Below, piece after piece: positions 9,113 through 18,780 of a stretch of DNA of 64,000 nt (the stretch's first letter is position 1; each line of letters begins with the position of its first letter). The stretch is from Edaphobacter flagellatus (GTDB lineage Bacteria > Acidobacteriota > Terriglobia > Terriglobales > Acidobacteriaceae), in assembly GCF_025264665.1 (NCBI RefSeq), contig NZ_CP073697.1, positions 186,001 through 250,000 on the forward strand. Direction: 5' to 3'. The position numbers and the translations under genes are program-made. Under the pieces are notes generated by a model. The model had not been told where the DNA came from and ran no database searches. It saw only the letters and a list, made by a program, of their open reading frames with translations.

Positions 9113-9931
9113 CTAGAAGGCCCTCCGGCGTGGCGGCTCCTCAGCAGGGGCGTAGGTTGTGGTGGTGGGAGGTTGCGGCTGGTTTGGCGAGAGCATTGCC
9201 GCGTTCTCGATGGCGTTGAGCAACTCGCGGCCGAAGTCGTCCATGCGCGAGCCGAATTCGCGAAGACGGGCGGTGAGCTGGTTGTAGCCGATAACGGCGG
9301 GGATCGCGACGACGAGGCCGGCAGCGGTGGTGATGAGCGCCTCGGAGATGCCGGGTGCGACGGCACGAAGTGTGGCGGCGCCTGCGGTGCCGAGTCCGTG
9401 GAAGGCATCGATGATGCCCCAGACGGTGCCGAAGAGTCCGATGAAGGGGGCGATGGCGGCGATGGTGGCGAGCCAGGTCATGCGGCTCTCCATGGCTGTG
9501 AGGGCTTCGCTGGATGCGGTCTGCGCGGCACGCTCGAGCGCTACGGGATTGCGGGGAAGACCGCGTCCGCCGTTCTGGCGCTGATACTCGTCGTGAATCT
9601 CGTTGAAGACGGCGACGAGCGGGCTGGGCCGGAACTGGTCGGCGACGGCTGCGACTTCGCTGAGGCGGCTGGATTTGCGGAAGGCGCGGACAAAGCGCTG
9701 TCCCTGCACCTGCGCACGGCGGAAGCTGGACCACTTGGAGAGCATGATCGTCCAGGAGAAGATGCTCGCAAGCAGAAGCAGCACAAGCACGGTAAAGGCG
9801 ACCGGGCCGCTGTTGTGGATCATTTCGCCGATCGCACTTGTGCTGGCGGCGACGGGCGGAGCGGAGGCGGCGTCTTCCTGCAGGAAGTGAAGAGCTAAAG
9901 CTAGGGTCCAGACCATATGTGTTTTGTCCAC
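9113..9931 (-). CDS. tolQ: TolQ/ExbB-family proton-channel subunit
   Basis: A 272-residue inner-membrane protein with three helices: about 36-58, then a long cytoplasmic loop, then about 160-185 (IAPFIGLFGTVWGIIDAF) and 200-225 (ITTAAGLVVAIPAVIGYN). These are the family's conserved channel helices. It starts at GTG 9931 or at ATG 9916; neither has a strong ribosome binding site. It is the first gene of the tolQ-tolR-tolA unit. The C-terminal tail (PAEEPPRRRAF) is Pro/Arg-rich. The stretch 9932-10050 upstream holds nothing clear beyond a TACACT hexamer 8 nt before the GTG. Confidence 0.9.
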   Translation of the reverse strand: MDKTHMVWTLALALHFLQEDAASAPPVAASTSAIGEMIHNSGPVAFTVLVLLLLASIFSWTIMLSKWSSFRRAQVQGQRFVRAFRKSSRLSEVAAVADQFRPSPLVAVFNEIHDEYQRQNGGRGLPRNPVALERAAQTASSEALTAMESRMTWLATIAAIAPFIGLFGTVWGIIDAFHGLGTAGAATLRAVAPGISEALITTAAGLVVAIPAVIGYNQLTARLREFGSRMDDFGRELLNAIENAAMLSPNQPQPPTTTTYAPAEEPPRRRAF

Positions 9932-10050
9932 CAGAGGCTAGTGTAAATCGTTAGACGCGGTGGGATGGTGTGGGGAATCCGCCGTGATGCGGCCTTGTTC
10001 CATATGACTGAGTTCGTGTGTCGATGTGGAGCCATCGTCGAATCAACGCG

Positions 10051-10911
10051 TCACGGTGCCAGTGCGACGCGCAGGTTGTCGATCAGTCGTGTCTCACCGA
10101 CCCATGCTGCAAGCGCGATGAGTGTTCCAGCGACGACAGAGGTAGCGGGTTCGAGTGTATTCGGATCAACAATTTCGATGTAATCGAGCCGCAACGCAGG
10201 TTCGCGGCTGAGCTCTTCTGCGGCTGCGGCGCGAAGAATTGCGGCGGAGGTTTCGCCTTGATGAATGCGCTCCTCGACATGCCTGAGAGCGCGACAGAGC
10301 GCCAGCGCCTGGGTGCGCTGTTCGGGCGAGAGATAACGATTGCGCGAGCTCATGGCGAGTCCGTCGGCTTCGCGGACGATGGGGCAGACGGCGATACGAA
10401 TGGGAAGATTGAGATCGCGGACCATTGCCTGCAGAACGGCAACCTGCGACGCGTCTTTTTGTCCGAAAAAAGCGACGTCGGGACTGACGATATGGAAGAG
10501 CTTGTTAACGACGGTAGCGACGCCGCGAAAATGACCGGGGCGCGAGGCGCCATCCAGGCGCTCGCTGAGTTTAGCGACCTCGACGAAGGTGGTTGCTCCT
10601 GCGGGATACATCTCCTCGGGAGCCGGAGCAAAGAGCAGATCGACTCCAGCGGCGGAGAATTTCGCGCAGTCGTCGTCGAAGGTGCGTGGATAGCGGGCAA
10701 AGTCTTCTGTGGGGCCAAACTGGAGAGGATTGACGAAGATGGACGCTGCGACCACATCGCACTCTTCTCTGGCGGCTTCGACGAGAGAGAGGTGGCCCTG
10801 ATGAATGGCTCCCATGGTGGGGACGAGGGCGAGCGAGGAGTCTGCTCCGGCGTTGTGGCGCGCTTGCCGGCATGCCAGCCGCATCTCCTGGATCGTAGTA
10901 AGAATGCGCAT
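10051..10911 (-). CDS. panC: pantothenate synthetase PanC
   Basis: A 286-residue enzyme joining pantoate and beta-alanine with ATP to make pantothenate (vitamin B5, precursor of CoA). It shows the nucleotidyltransferase motif PTMGAIHQGHLSL, FVNPLQFGPTEDF for substrate binding, GHFRGVATVVNKLF and FGQKDASQ. The reading frame is open upstream to 11373 but that part overlies panB in another frame; the ATG at 10911 (MRILTTIQEM) is the natural start, 4 bp after the panB stop. The gene pair panB-panC is a common arrangement and places both on one mRNA. Confidence 0.93.
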   Translation of the reverse strand: MRILTTIQEMRLACRQARHNAGADSSLALVPTMGAIHQGHLSLVEAAREECDVVAASIFVNPLQFGPTEDFARYPRTFDDDCAKFSAAGVDLLFAPAPEEMYPAGATTFVEVAKLSERLDGASRPGHFRGVATVVNKLFHIVSPDVAFFGQKDASQVAVLQAMVRDLNLPIRIAVCPIVREADGLAMSSRNRYLSPEQRTQALALCRALRHVEERIHQGETSAAILRAAAAEELSREPALRLDYIEIVDPNTLEPATSVVAGTLIALAAWVGETRLIDNLRVALAP

Positions 10912-10915
10912 GCAG

Positions 10916-11809
10916 CTATGCCTTTGCAAGCTCTGGTTGATCTTCCGTTGCTTTCTTGACTTCACCGGGAAGGTGATAGCTCTCGCTATCGCTGGGAAAT
11001 GTCCGTGCGCAAACGTCTTCGCGATACCGTGCGATGCCGTCGCGGAATAGCTGCGACGCATCGGCATAGCGCCGGACGAACTTCGCCGGAGGCGAGAAGG
11101 TGAGGTTGAAGAGGTCGTGAAAGACGAGAATCTGACCATCGCAGTCCGGTCCTGCACCGATGCCGATGGTGGGGATTTTAAGTACGCGGGTGATGCGTGC
11201 AGCGAGCTCACGCGGCATGCCTTCGAGGACGAGAGCAACGGCTCCAGCGGCTTCGAGCGAGAGAGCGTCGGAGAGCAGCGTCTCCATCGAGACGGCGGAT
11301 ATCCCCTGAACTTTGTATCCGCCCATGCGATGGAGCGACTGAGGCGTGAGGCCGATATGGCCGACGACGGCAACCTCCGACGAGGTCAGGTGCTCGACAA
11401 GAGACGCGCGGCTTGCTCCGCCTTCGATCTTGATGGCTGCCATGCCCGCTTCCTTAATGAAGCGCAGAGCATTTTCGGTCGCCCTGCTGATCGAAGCATG
11501 GTAGCTGCCGTATGGCATGTCGCCGACGAGGAAGGCGGAACGTGCCCCGCGTCCGACGGCGTGTGCATGATGCAGCATCTCCTCCATCGTGACTGGAAGC
11601 GTGTTCTCGTAGCCGAGGACGGTCATCCCCAACGAGTCACCGACGAGAATGACATCGATCCCGGCTTCATCGATGAAGCGAGCGGTGGAGTAGTCATATG
11701 CCGTCAGCGCCGTGATGGGCTGGCCAGATTGCTTTTTGAGAAGGAGGGAACTGGCGGTGATCTTTGGCGCAGTCCCGGAAGGTGGGTTCTGCGGTTGCGT
11801 GAGACTCAT
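10916..11809 (-). CDS. panB: 3-methyl-2-oxobutanoate hydroxymethyltransferase PanB
   Basis: A 297-residue enzyme making ketopantoate from ketoisovalerate and methylene-THF, the first committed step of pantothenate synthesis. Family motifs are seen: TAYDYSTARFIDEAG, VGDSLGMTVLGYENTLPVT, GDMPYGSYH, IKIEGG and GIGAGPDCDGQILV. A strong GGGAGGATT ribosome binding site lies just before the ATG. It leads panC in a two-gene unit; the gap 11810-11934 separates it from the divergent recN. Confidence 0.95.
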   Translation of the reverse strand: MSLTQPQNPPSGTAPKITASSLLLKKQSGQPITALTAYDYSTARFIDEAGIDVILVGDSLGMTVLGYENTLPVTMEEMLHHAHAVGRGARSAFLVGDMPYGSYHASISRATENALRFIKEAGMAAIKIEGGASRASLVEHLTSSEVAVVGHIGLTPQSLHRMGGYKVQGISAVSMETLLSDALSLEAAGAVALVLEGMPRELAARITRVLKIPTIGIGAGPDCDGQILVFHDLFNLTFSPPAKFVRRYADASQLFRDGIARYREDVCARTFPSDSESYHLPGEVKKATEDQPELAKA

Positions 11810-11934
11810 TGAATCCTCCCGATGCCGCTCCAGCGAGGCTGGATGAGGTCCGAGTGACTCTGAGTATAAATGACGGATGCCGCCTTACCCTGGGTTTGCT
11901 ATTCTCGCGTTACGTATTGGATGAGGCCTGAGAG

Positions 11935-13626
11935 ATGCTGCTCGAGTTACGCGCGGAAAACTATGCTGTGATCGACCGGGCGGTGGCGAGCTTTGGACCG
12001 GGGCTGAACCTGATGACAGGTGAGACGGGCGCGGGCAAGTCGATCCTGATTGACGCGCTGCAGATGCTGCTGGGCGGCAAAGCGTCGTCGGATATTGTTC
12101 GTCACGGGGAAGAGCGAGCGGTGCTGGCATGTGTGTTCGAGTTGACGCCGGGGGCTTCGGCGGTACTTGAGGCCAACGGGATCGATACAGAGGATGACCA
12201 CGTTCTGCTGCGGCGCGAGATTGGCGCGAACGGCAAGGGCCGCGTCTTTATCAACAACCAGCAGGCCACGGTAAGCGTGCTGCGTCAGCTTGCACCGGAG
12301 CTTGCGCTGGTGCACTCGCAGGGAGAGACGCTGGGCTCATTCGATCAGGCGCAGCAGCGGACGCTGCTGGACCGGTTCGGCGAGATTTCAACCGATGCCG
12401 TTGCCGAGGCCTATGCCATGTGGCGTGAGACGGCAGAGAAGCTGCGTGTTCTGGAGATCGATGAGCAGGACCGGCTGCGGATGGCCGATCTATGGCGGTT
12501 TCAGGCGAAGGAGATCGAGCAGGCCTCGCTGACGGCAGAGGATGAGGACACGCAACTTGAGGCGGAAAAGCGCGTGCTGGCGAACTCCGAACGTCTGTAT
12601 ACGGCGGCGATGAGTGCGCATGAGCTGCTGTATGAGAGCGAGAGCGCTGCGGAGACGACGCTGGGCTCTGCTCTGAAGCATCTGGAGGACCTGGCCCGCT
12701 TCGACGACCGATTTGCAGGGCCTTCGCAGCAGCTGGCCGCGGCGAAAGCCATCGTAGAGGACGTAGCCGCAGAGGTGCGGGAGTTCGCGGAGAACATTAA
12801 CGCATCGCCGGGGCGGCTGGAGGAGATCGAGGACAGGCTGGCGCAGCTTGATCGGTTGAAGAGGAAGTATGGACAGACGTTGGCCGAGGTGATGGCTTAT
12901 GGGGCTGATTCGGCACGTAAGCTGGCTGAGGTGGAGAACCGCGATGCTCTGCTGGTGGAGTTGAAGGCAAAACAGGAAAAGGACGCCGCGGCGTATCGTG
13001 CAGCGGCTATGAAGTTGACGGCAGTGCGTCGCGAGGCGGCGAAACGGATTGAGAAGCTGGCCGTCGCGCAGATCAACGATCTGGCGATGAGCACGAAGTT
13101 TGAGGTCGGCGTCACGCCGGAGGAGTCTCCTGAGAACTGGACGGCACATGGCTGGGATCAGGTGGAATACCGCATTGCCACGAACGCGGGCGAGCCGTTG
13201 AAGCCGCTCGATGAGATCGCTTCGGGTGGCGAGATGTCGCGCGTGATGCTGGCGCTGAAGGTGACGGTTGAAGAGGGCGTGCAGGGGGCAGGGAAAAAGA
13301 AGAAGGCTCCACTGCCCAGGACGCTGGTATTCGATGAGATCGACATTGGCATTGGCGGCCGAGCTGCGGAGGCCGTCGGCAAGAAGCTGAAGACGCTCTC
13401 ACGTGGCCAGCAGGTACTGTGCATTACGCATCTGCCGCAGATTGCTGCGCTTGCAGATCAGCATTTTCTGATCGAGAAGACCGAGAAGCGGGGGCGGACG
13501 CAGACAGAGATTCGGCGGATGGATGCCGGAGAGCGTACACGCGAGATCGCCCGGATGCTGAGCGGCGAGAAGCTGACCGAAACCAGCCTGAAACATGCCG
13601 AACATCTGCTGGAGATGAGCCGTTAA
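11935..13626 (+). CDS. recN: DNA repair protein RecN
   Basis: A 563-residue SMC-like ATPase for double-strand break repair. The N-terminal half of the ATPase shows GETGAGKS (about residue 29) after NAVID-type AVIDRAVASF. Residues about 150-380 form a Gln/Glu/Ala-rich coiled coil. The C-terminal half has the signature ASGGEMSRVMLALK, Walker B VFDEIDIGIGG and CITHLPQIAA. Length agrees with the family. GAGAG directly precedes the ATG. Confidence 0.95.
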   Translation: MLLELRAENYAVIDRAVASFGPGLNLMTGETGAGKSILIDALQMLLGGKASSDIVRHGEERAVLACVFELTPGASAVLEANGIDTEDDHVLLRREIGANGKGRVFINNQQATVSVLRQLAPELALVHSQGETLGSFDQAQQRTLLDRFGEISTDAVAEAYAMWRETAEKLRVLEIDEQDRLRMADLWRFQAKEIEQASLTAEDEDTQLEAEKRVLANSERLYTAAMSAHELLYESESAAETTLGSALKHLEDLARFDDRFAGPSQQLAAAKAIVEDVAAEVREFAENINASPGRLEEIEDRLAQLDRLKRKYGQTLAEVMAYGADSARKLAEVENRDALLVELKAKQEKDAAAYRAAAMKLTAVRREAAKRIEKLAVAQINDLAMSTKFEVGVTPEESPENWTAHGWDQVEYRIATNAGEPLKPLDEIASGGEMSRVMLALKVTVEEGVQGAGKKKKAPLPRTLVFDEIDIGIGGRAAEAVGKKLKTLSRGQQVLCITHLPQIAALADQHFLIEKTEKRGRTQTEIRRMDAGERTREIARMLSGEKLTETSLKHAEHLLEMSR

Positions 13627-13707
13627 AACCTGCGATAACCGCACATCCCGGTTTCGATGAGGCAGCATCTGAGCAGATAAATAAGGTCTGCTGGAGGGAC
13701 CTTTCTC

Positions 13708-13857
13708 ATGGCCTCGACGACTCCCCAGAAATGCGCGACGGCAGGTTGCAACTGTATGGCCCAACCGGGATCGAAGTACTGTTCCACGCAGTGTGAAGAT
13801 GCCAAGAAGTTTATGACCCTGCGGTGCCAATGCGGACACCCGGGGTGCAATGCCTGA
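13708..13857 (+). CDS. metallothionein-like Cys-rich small protein
   Basis: A 49-residue protein with eight cysteines (residues 9, 14, 16, 24, 28, 39, 41, 46) plus a His in CGHPGC. The pattern KCATAGCNC ... KYCSTQC ... CQCGHPGC matches the layout of bacterial metallothioneins of the SmtA/BmtA type, in which the Cys and His residues bind zinc and other soft metals in a cluster. GGAGGG lies about 10 nt before the ATG. The gene sits alone between recN and ispH. I see no SmtB-like regulator nearby. The metal and the trigger are unknown. Confidence 0.8.
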   Translation: MASTTPQKCATAGCNCMAQPGSKYCSTQCEDAKKFMTLRCQCGHPGCNA

Positions 13858-14003
13858 TTGCTCCTGGGCCCTTGACATGAGAGTTTGCCGCATGGCGGCA
13901 GAGTAAGTTGCAGACGGCAAGTCCTGCTTGTTTGTCAAGCGGATACGGTCTGCTATGCACCTCGAATGGTTCAACTTTCGAGTCTTTAAGCAGCCAAACG
14001 CGG

Positions 14004-14009
14004 TATACT
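14004..14009 (+). promoter_or_regulatory. -10-like box placed for a leaderless ispH mRNA
   Basis: TATACT (14004-14009) lies only 6 nt before the GTG start at 14016, so a transcript would begin at or next to the start codon. No Shine-Dalgarno sequence is present. No convincing -35 hexamer is visible at 17 nt spacing. The same layout recurs at several other genes in the window. Confidence 0.5.
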
Positions 14010-14015
14010 TATCAG

Positions 14016-15029
14016 GTGACCACTACGACCCTCGATCACGCTGCTGTAACAGACGGCAGCACCACTACGGCAACAAAACGCGTCCTCCTTCTCAAGCCCC
14101 GCGGCTTCTGCGCCGGTGTGGTTCGGGCGATCGATATCGTGCAGATCGCGCTCGATACCTTTGGTGCGCCGATCTACGTTCGCAAGGAGATCGTCCATAA
14201 CAGCTACGTCGTCAACGATCTGGCTAAAAAGGGCGCTATCTTCGTCAATGAACTGGACGAAGTTCCTGAGGGTGCACGGGTGATCTATTCGGCGCACGGC
14301 GTCTCCCCGGCGGTGCGGCAGGCAGCCAAGGATCGCAATCTGAAGGTTGTCGACGCGACCTGCCCGCTGGTGACGAAGGTCCATGTTGAGGCGATCAAGT
14401 TTGCCAAGCAGGGGTACTCGCTGGTTCTGGTGGGACATCGTGACCACGAAGAGGTTGAGGGCACGCAGGGCGAGGCTCCGGATGTGACGCAGGTGGTTTC
14501 CAGCGTAGAAGAGGTCGAGGCGCTGGTCGTTCCTGATCCGGACAAGGTGGCTTACCTGACCCAGACGACGCTTTCGCTGGACGAGGCGAAGTACATGATC
14601 GATGCGCTGAAGAAGAAGTTCCCGAACATTGTCGGGCCGCATGCGCAGGACATCTGCTACGCCACGGAGAATCGCCAGACCGCGGTAAAGAATGTCGCGC
14701 ATGGCGCAGACATTGTGCTAGTGGTTGGTTCGCGGAACAGCTCGAATTCGAACCGTCTGGTTGAGGTTTCGAAGAATCTCGGTACGAACTCCTACCTGAT
14801 CGACAAGGCTGAGGATATCCAGCCGGAGTGGCTGAATGGGGTAGGTACCGTTGCAGTAACCGCTGGGGCCTCGGCTCCTGAAGTGCTCGTGCAAGACGTT
14901 GTCGGATACCTGCAGTCTAAAGGGTATGGTTCCGTCGACGAGGTTGAGGTTATGCCGGAGAACGTACGATTCGGTCTGCCTCCGGGATTGGTGCCATCGA
15001 TCAACCCCGCTCCTGCAGCAGTGCAGTAA
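14016..15029 (+). CDS. ispH: 4-hydroxy-3-methylbut-2-enyl diphosphate reductase IspH
   Basis: A 337-residue iron-sulfur enzyme that makes IPP and DMAPP in the last step of the MEP pathway. The three cluster cysteines are in KPRGFCAGVVRAI, DATCPLVTKVH and DICYATENRQ; the substrate motif YSAHGVSP and the late SSNSNRL are present. The frame is open upstream to 13908 but the first 36 codons look non-native; GTG at 14016 (VTTTTLDHAA) is preferred because the -10-like TATACT ends 6 nt before it. It heads the hopanoid operon and supplies its isoprenoid precursors. Confidence 0.92.
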   Translation: MTTTTLDHAAVTDGSTTTATKRVLLLKPRGFCAGVVRAIDIVQIALDTFGAPIYVRKEIVHNSYVVNDLAKKGAIFVNELDEVPEGARVIYSAHGVSPAVRQAAKDRNLKVVDATCPLVTKVHVEAIKFAKQGYSLVLVGHRDHEEVEGTQGEAPDVTQVVSSVEEVEALVVPDPDKVAYLTQTTLSLDEAKYMIDALKKKFPNIVGPHAQDICYATENRQTAVKNVAHGADIVLVVGSRNSSNSNRLVEVSKNLGTNSYLIDKAEDIQPEWLNGVGTVAVTAGASAPEVLVQDVVGYLQSKGYGSVDEVEVMPENVRFGLPPGLVPSINPAPAAVQ

Positions 15030-15064
15030 CGCTTAGGTAAGCCGAATCAGAGAGTTTTTCGTAC

Positions 15065-17101
15065 ATGAGCAGAACTACAGGGAACCCACAGACGTCAGCA
15101 CAACTCGCACAGCCTCGCTTCGGCAGGCTGGATCTTGGACTGGATCAGGTTGTCGACGGTATCCGTCGGGCGAAGGACTGGCTTCTTGGCCAACAGCATC
15201 CGGATGGTTATTGGTGCGGCGAGCTTGAAGCCGACGTCATGCTGGAGGCCGATTACATCTTCATGCACACGCTGCTTGGAACCGGCGATCCGGGCAAGAT
15301 GCAGCGTGCGATGAATGAGATTCTCCGCCACCAGAATGAAGACGGAGGCTGGAGCCTCTATCCGGGCGGCCCTTCGAACATCAACTATGGCGTCAAATCC
15401 TATCTAGCACTGAAGCTGATGGGATGGTCGGCAGATCATCCTCTGATGGTCAAGGCGCGGGACTGGGTTCTGGCGAATGGTGGCGTGACGGAGTGCAACA
15501 CCTTTACGAAGATCTATCTCTGCGCGATGGGGCAGTACGACTACGATGCCGTGCCTGCGGTTCCACCTGAGATTGTTCTGTTTCCGAACTGGTTCTACTT
15601 CAACATCTACGAAATCTCATCGTGGTCGCGCGGCATTCTGGTGCCGTTGTCGATCATCTATGCGAAGAAGCCTTTCAAGAAGCTGGCTCCGGAACAGGGA
15701 ATCGAAGAGTTATTTGTCGGCGGACGCGCGAATGCAAAACTTCATCTGAAGTGGGACAAGAAGAACCCGATAAGCTGGCGGAATTTCTTCCTGTTCACGG
15801 ACCGCATGATCCATTGGTTTGAACGTGTCCATATTCGCCCTCTGCGGACGATGGCAATCCGCAAGGCGGAAAAGTGGATGCTGGAGCGGTTTGAGAAGTC
15901 GGATGGCCTGGGTGCCATCTATCCGGCAATGCTGAACTCCATCGTTGCTCTGCGCTGCCTGGATTATTCGCTCGACGATCCGCAGATGATTCGCGCCATG
16001 GATGAGTTTGAGAACCTCGGCATCGATTGCCCCGAAGGTACTCCTGAGTATCCGACTCCAACGTTTCGTATGCAGCCATGCTTCCCCCCCGTTTGGGATA
16101 CGGCGCAGGCGATGTATGCGCTGGGTGAAGCCGGAGTCAGTCGCAACGATCCGCGCATGCTGAAGGCAGCGGACTGGATTCTATCGAAGGAAGTACGGAC
16201 GAAGGGCGACTGGGCCGAGAAGGTCAAGAACGTCGAGCCGGGCGGATGGTACTTCGAGTTTGACAATGAGTTTTACCCGGATGTGGATGATACGGGACAG
16301 GTTTTGATGGCGTTGAACTGCGTGGATAATCCGCGGGAACGTTATCAGTACGAGGTCTGCCAGCGTGCCATCAACTGGATTTGGGCTATGCAGTGCAGGA
16401 ACGGCGGCTGGGCAGCGTTCGATAAGGACAACACCAAGACGATCTTCCAGTACATCCCATTTGCCGACCACAACGCGATGCTGGACCCGCCAACCGTCGA
16501 TATTACCGGCCGTATGCTGGAGATGCTGGCACAGTATGGGTTTACGCGTAAAGATCCGCGAGTCGAAAAGGCTGTCCAGTTCATCCTAAAAGAGCAGGAA
16601 TCGGATGGAAGCTGGTTCGGCCGCTGGGGAGTGAACTACCTTTACGGCACCTTCCTTGTCCTTCGTGGATTGGAAGCCATGGGGATGTGGAACCACGAAC
16701 CTGCAATTCAGCAGGCGGCAGAGTGGATTCGCATGGTGCAGAATACTGACGGCGGCTGGGGCGAGACGTGCGGAACGTATGACGATCCGAACCAACGCGG
16801 CATTGGGCCGAGCACTCCGTCGCAGACGGCATGGGCGCTTCTTGGGCTGCTTGCTGCTGGGGACACGCGATCGGACTCCGTTGCCAAGGGCGTGCGGTGG
16901 CTGATTGAGCGTCAGCATGAGGATGGAAGCTGGGACGAACTGGTGCCCGGCCGTAACGGGGAGAGCTACTACACGGGAACAGGCTTCCCGCGTGTGTTCT
17001 ACCTGGGGTACCACCTGTACAAGCAGTATTTCCCGCTGTTGGCATTGACGACGTATGAACGCGCCATGACGCGCGAGGCCGCCGAACAGGCAGCCGTTTA
17101 G
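15065..17101 (+). CDS. shc: squalene-hopene cyclase
   Basis: A 678-residue enzyme, peripheral on the membrane, that cyclises squalene to hopene. The proton-donor motif DVDDT lies in the middle (about residue 403), and several QW repeats are visible, such as QNEDGGWSLYPGG, CRNGGWAAF, QESDGSWFGRWGVNY and QHEDGSWDE. Length is typical of bacterial SHC. It follows ispH by 35 bp and precedes hpnH by 30 bp. No squalene synthase genes (hpnC, hpnD, hpnE) are in the window, so these must lie elsewhere. Confidence 0.95.
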   Translation: MSRTTGNPQTSAQLAQPRFGRLDLGLDQVVDGIRRAKDWLLGQQHPDGYWCGELEADVMLEADYIFMHTLLGTGDPGKMQRAMNEILRHQNEDGGWSLYPGGPSNINYGVKSYLALKLMGWSADHPLMVKARDWVLANGGVTECNTFTKIYLCAMGQYDYDAVPAVPPEIVLFPNWFYFNIYEISSWSRGILVPLSIIYAKKPFKKLAPEQGIEELFVGGRANAKLHLKWDKKNPISWRNFFLFTDRMIHWFERVHIRPLRTMAIRKAEKWMLERFEKSDGLGAIYPAMLNSIVALRCLDYSLDDPQMIRAMDEFENLGIDCPEGTPEYPTPTFRMQPCFPPVWDTAQAMYALGEAGVSRNDPRMLKAADWILSKEVRTKGDWAEKVKNVEPGGWYFEFDNEFYPDVDDTGQVLMALNCVDNPRERYQYEVCQRAINWIWAMQCRNGGWAAFDKDNTKTIFQYIPFADHNAMLDPPTVDITGRMLEMLAQYGFTRKDPRVEKAVQFILKEQESDGSWFGRWGVNYLYGTFLVLRGLEAMGMWNHEPAIQQAAEWIRMVQNTDGGWGETCGTYDDPNQRGIGPSTPSQTAWALLGLLAAGDTRSDSVAKGVRWLIERQHEDGSWDELVPGRNGESYYTGTGFPRVFYLGYHLYKQYFPLLALTTYERAMTREAAEQAAV

Positions 17102-17131
17102 AACAAAGAATTCTTTGGGAGGAACACCCGA

Positions 17132-18271
<1,140 letters not shown>

Positions 18272-18276
18272 TCGCC

Positions 18277-18723
18277 ATGGCGACAGAGCAACAGGAGCAT
18301 TTGAAGATCGAGCAGCTGCGCGTGCACAGCGCAGATGAGTTGGAGACGATTGCCGGCCGCGAGAAGGAGAACCTCGAGGGTTGGATTCCAACGCTCGCCA
18401 CCGACGCCGAGATTCGCGAGGCGCTGGAGAAGGCGTTCGACTATCGCGGAGATGTCACGATCACGCGCAAGGACGGCTCGAAGGTCGAGGGCTACCTCTT
18501 CGACCGACGTTCCGGCGCCACGCTTGCTGACTCCTTCGTCCGCATCATTCCTGTTGCCGACAAGACCAAGGTCAACGTCGTCTACGCCGACATCGCCGCG
18601 ATTGCTTTTACCGGCCGCGATACAGCAGCCGGCAAGACCTTTGAGGCCTGGGTGAAGAAGTACTGGGAGAAGAAGGCCGCGGGCGAGAAGAACATTCAGA
18701 TCGAGCCGGAAAAGCTGGACTGA
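18277..18723 (+). CDS. conserved-looking small protein inside the hopanoid operon, unknown
   Basis: A 148-residue hydrophilic protein without signal peptide or membrane segment. The N-terminal 50 residues are predicted helical and acidic; residues about 58-118 (VTITRKDGSKVEGYLFDR ... VNVVYADIAAIAFTGRD) have the alternating pattern of a small beta barrel of the SH3/Sm kind; the end is Lys/Glu-rich. I do not recognise a named family. It lies 6 bp after hpnH and 57 bp before hpnA on the same strand, so it is very probably expressed with the hopanoid enzymes. CGGGAGA precedes its ATG at 18277; the longer frame from 18181 overlaps hpnH and is not preferred. Confidence 0.75.
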   Translation: MATEQQEHLKIEQLRVHSADELETIAGREKENLEGWIPTLATDAEIREALEKAFDYRGDVTITRKDGSKVEGYLFDRRSGATLADSFVRIIPVADKTKVNVVYADIAAIAFTGRDTAAGKTFEAWVKKYWEKKAAGEKNIQIEPEKLD

Positions 18724-18780
18724 AGTTTCTTCGGCATCTAGACTTCCGCCGAACTGTTACTGATTTTAGGAAGAACGTAC

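Noticed and set aside
10018..10959. 313-codon plus-strand reading frame opposite panC
   Set aside because: No recognisable domain, and panC on the minus strand has all its motifs.
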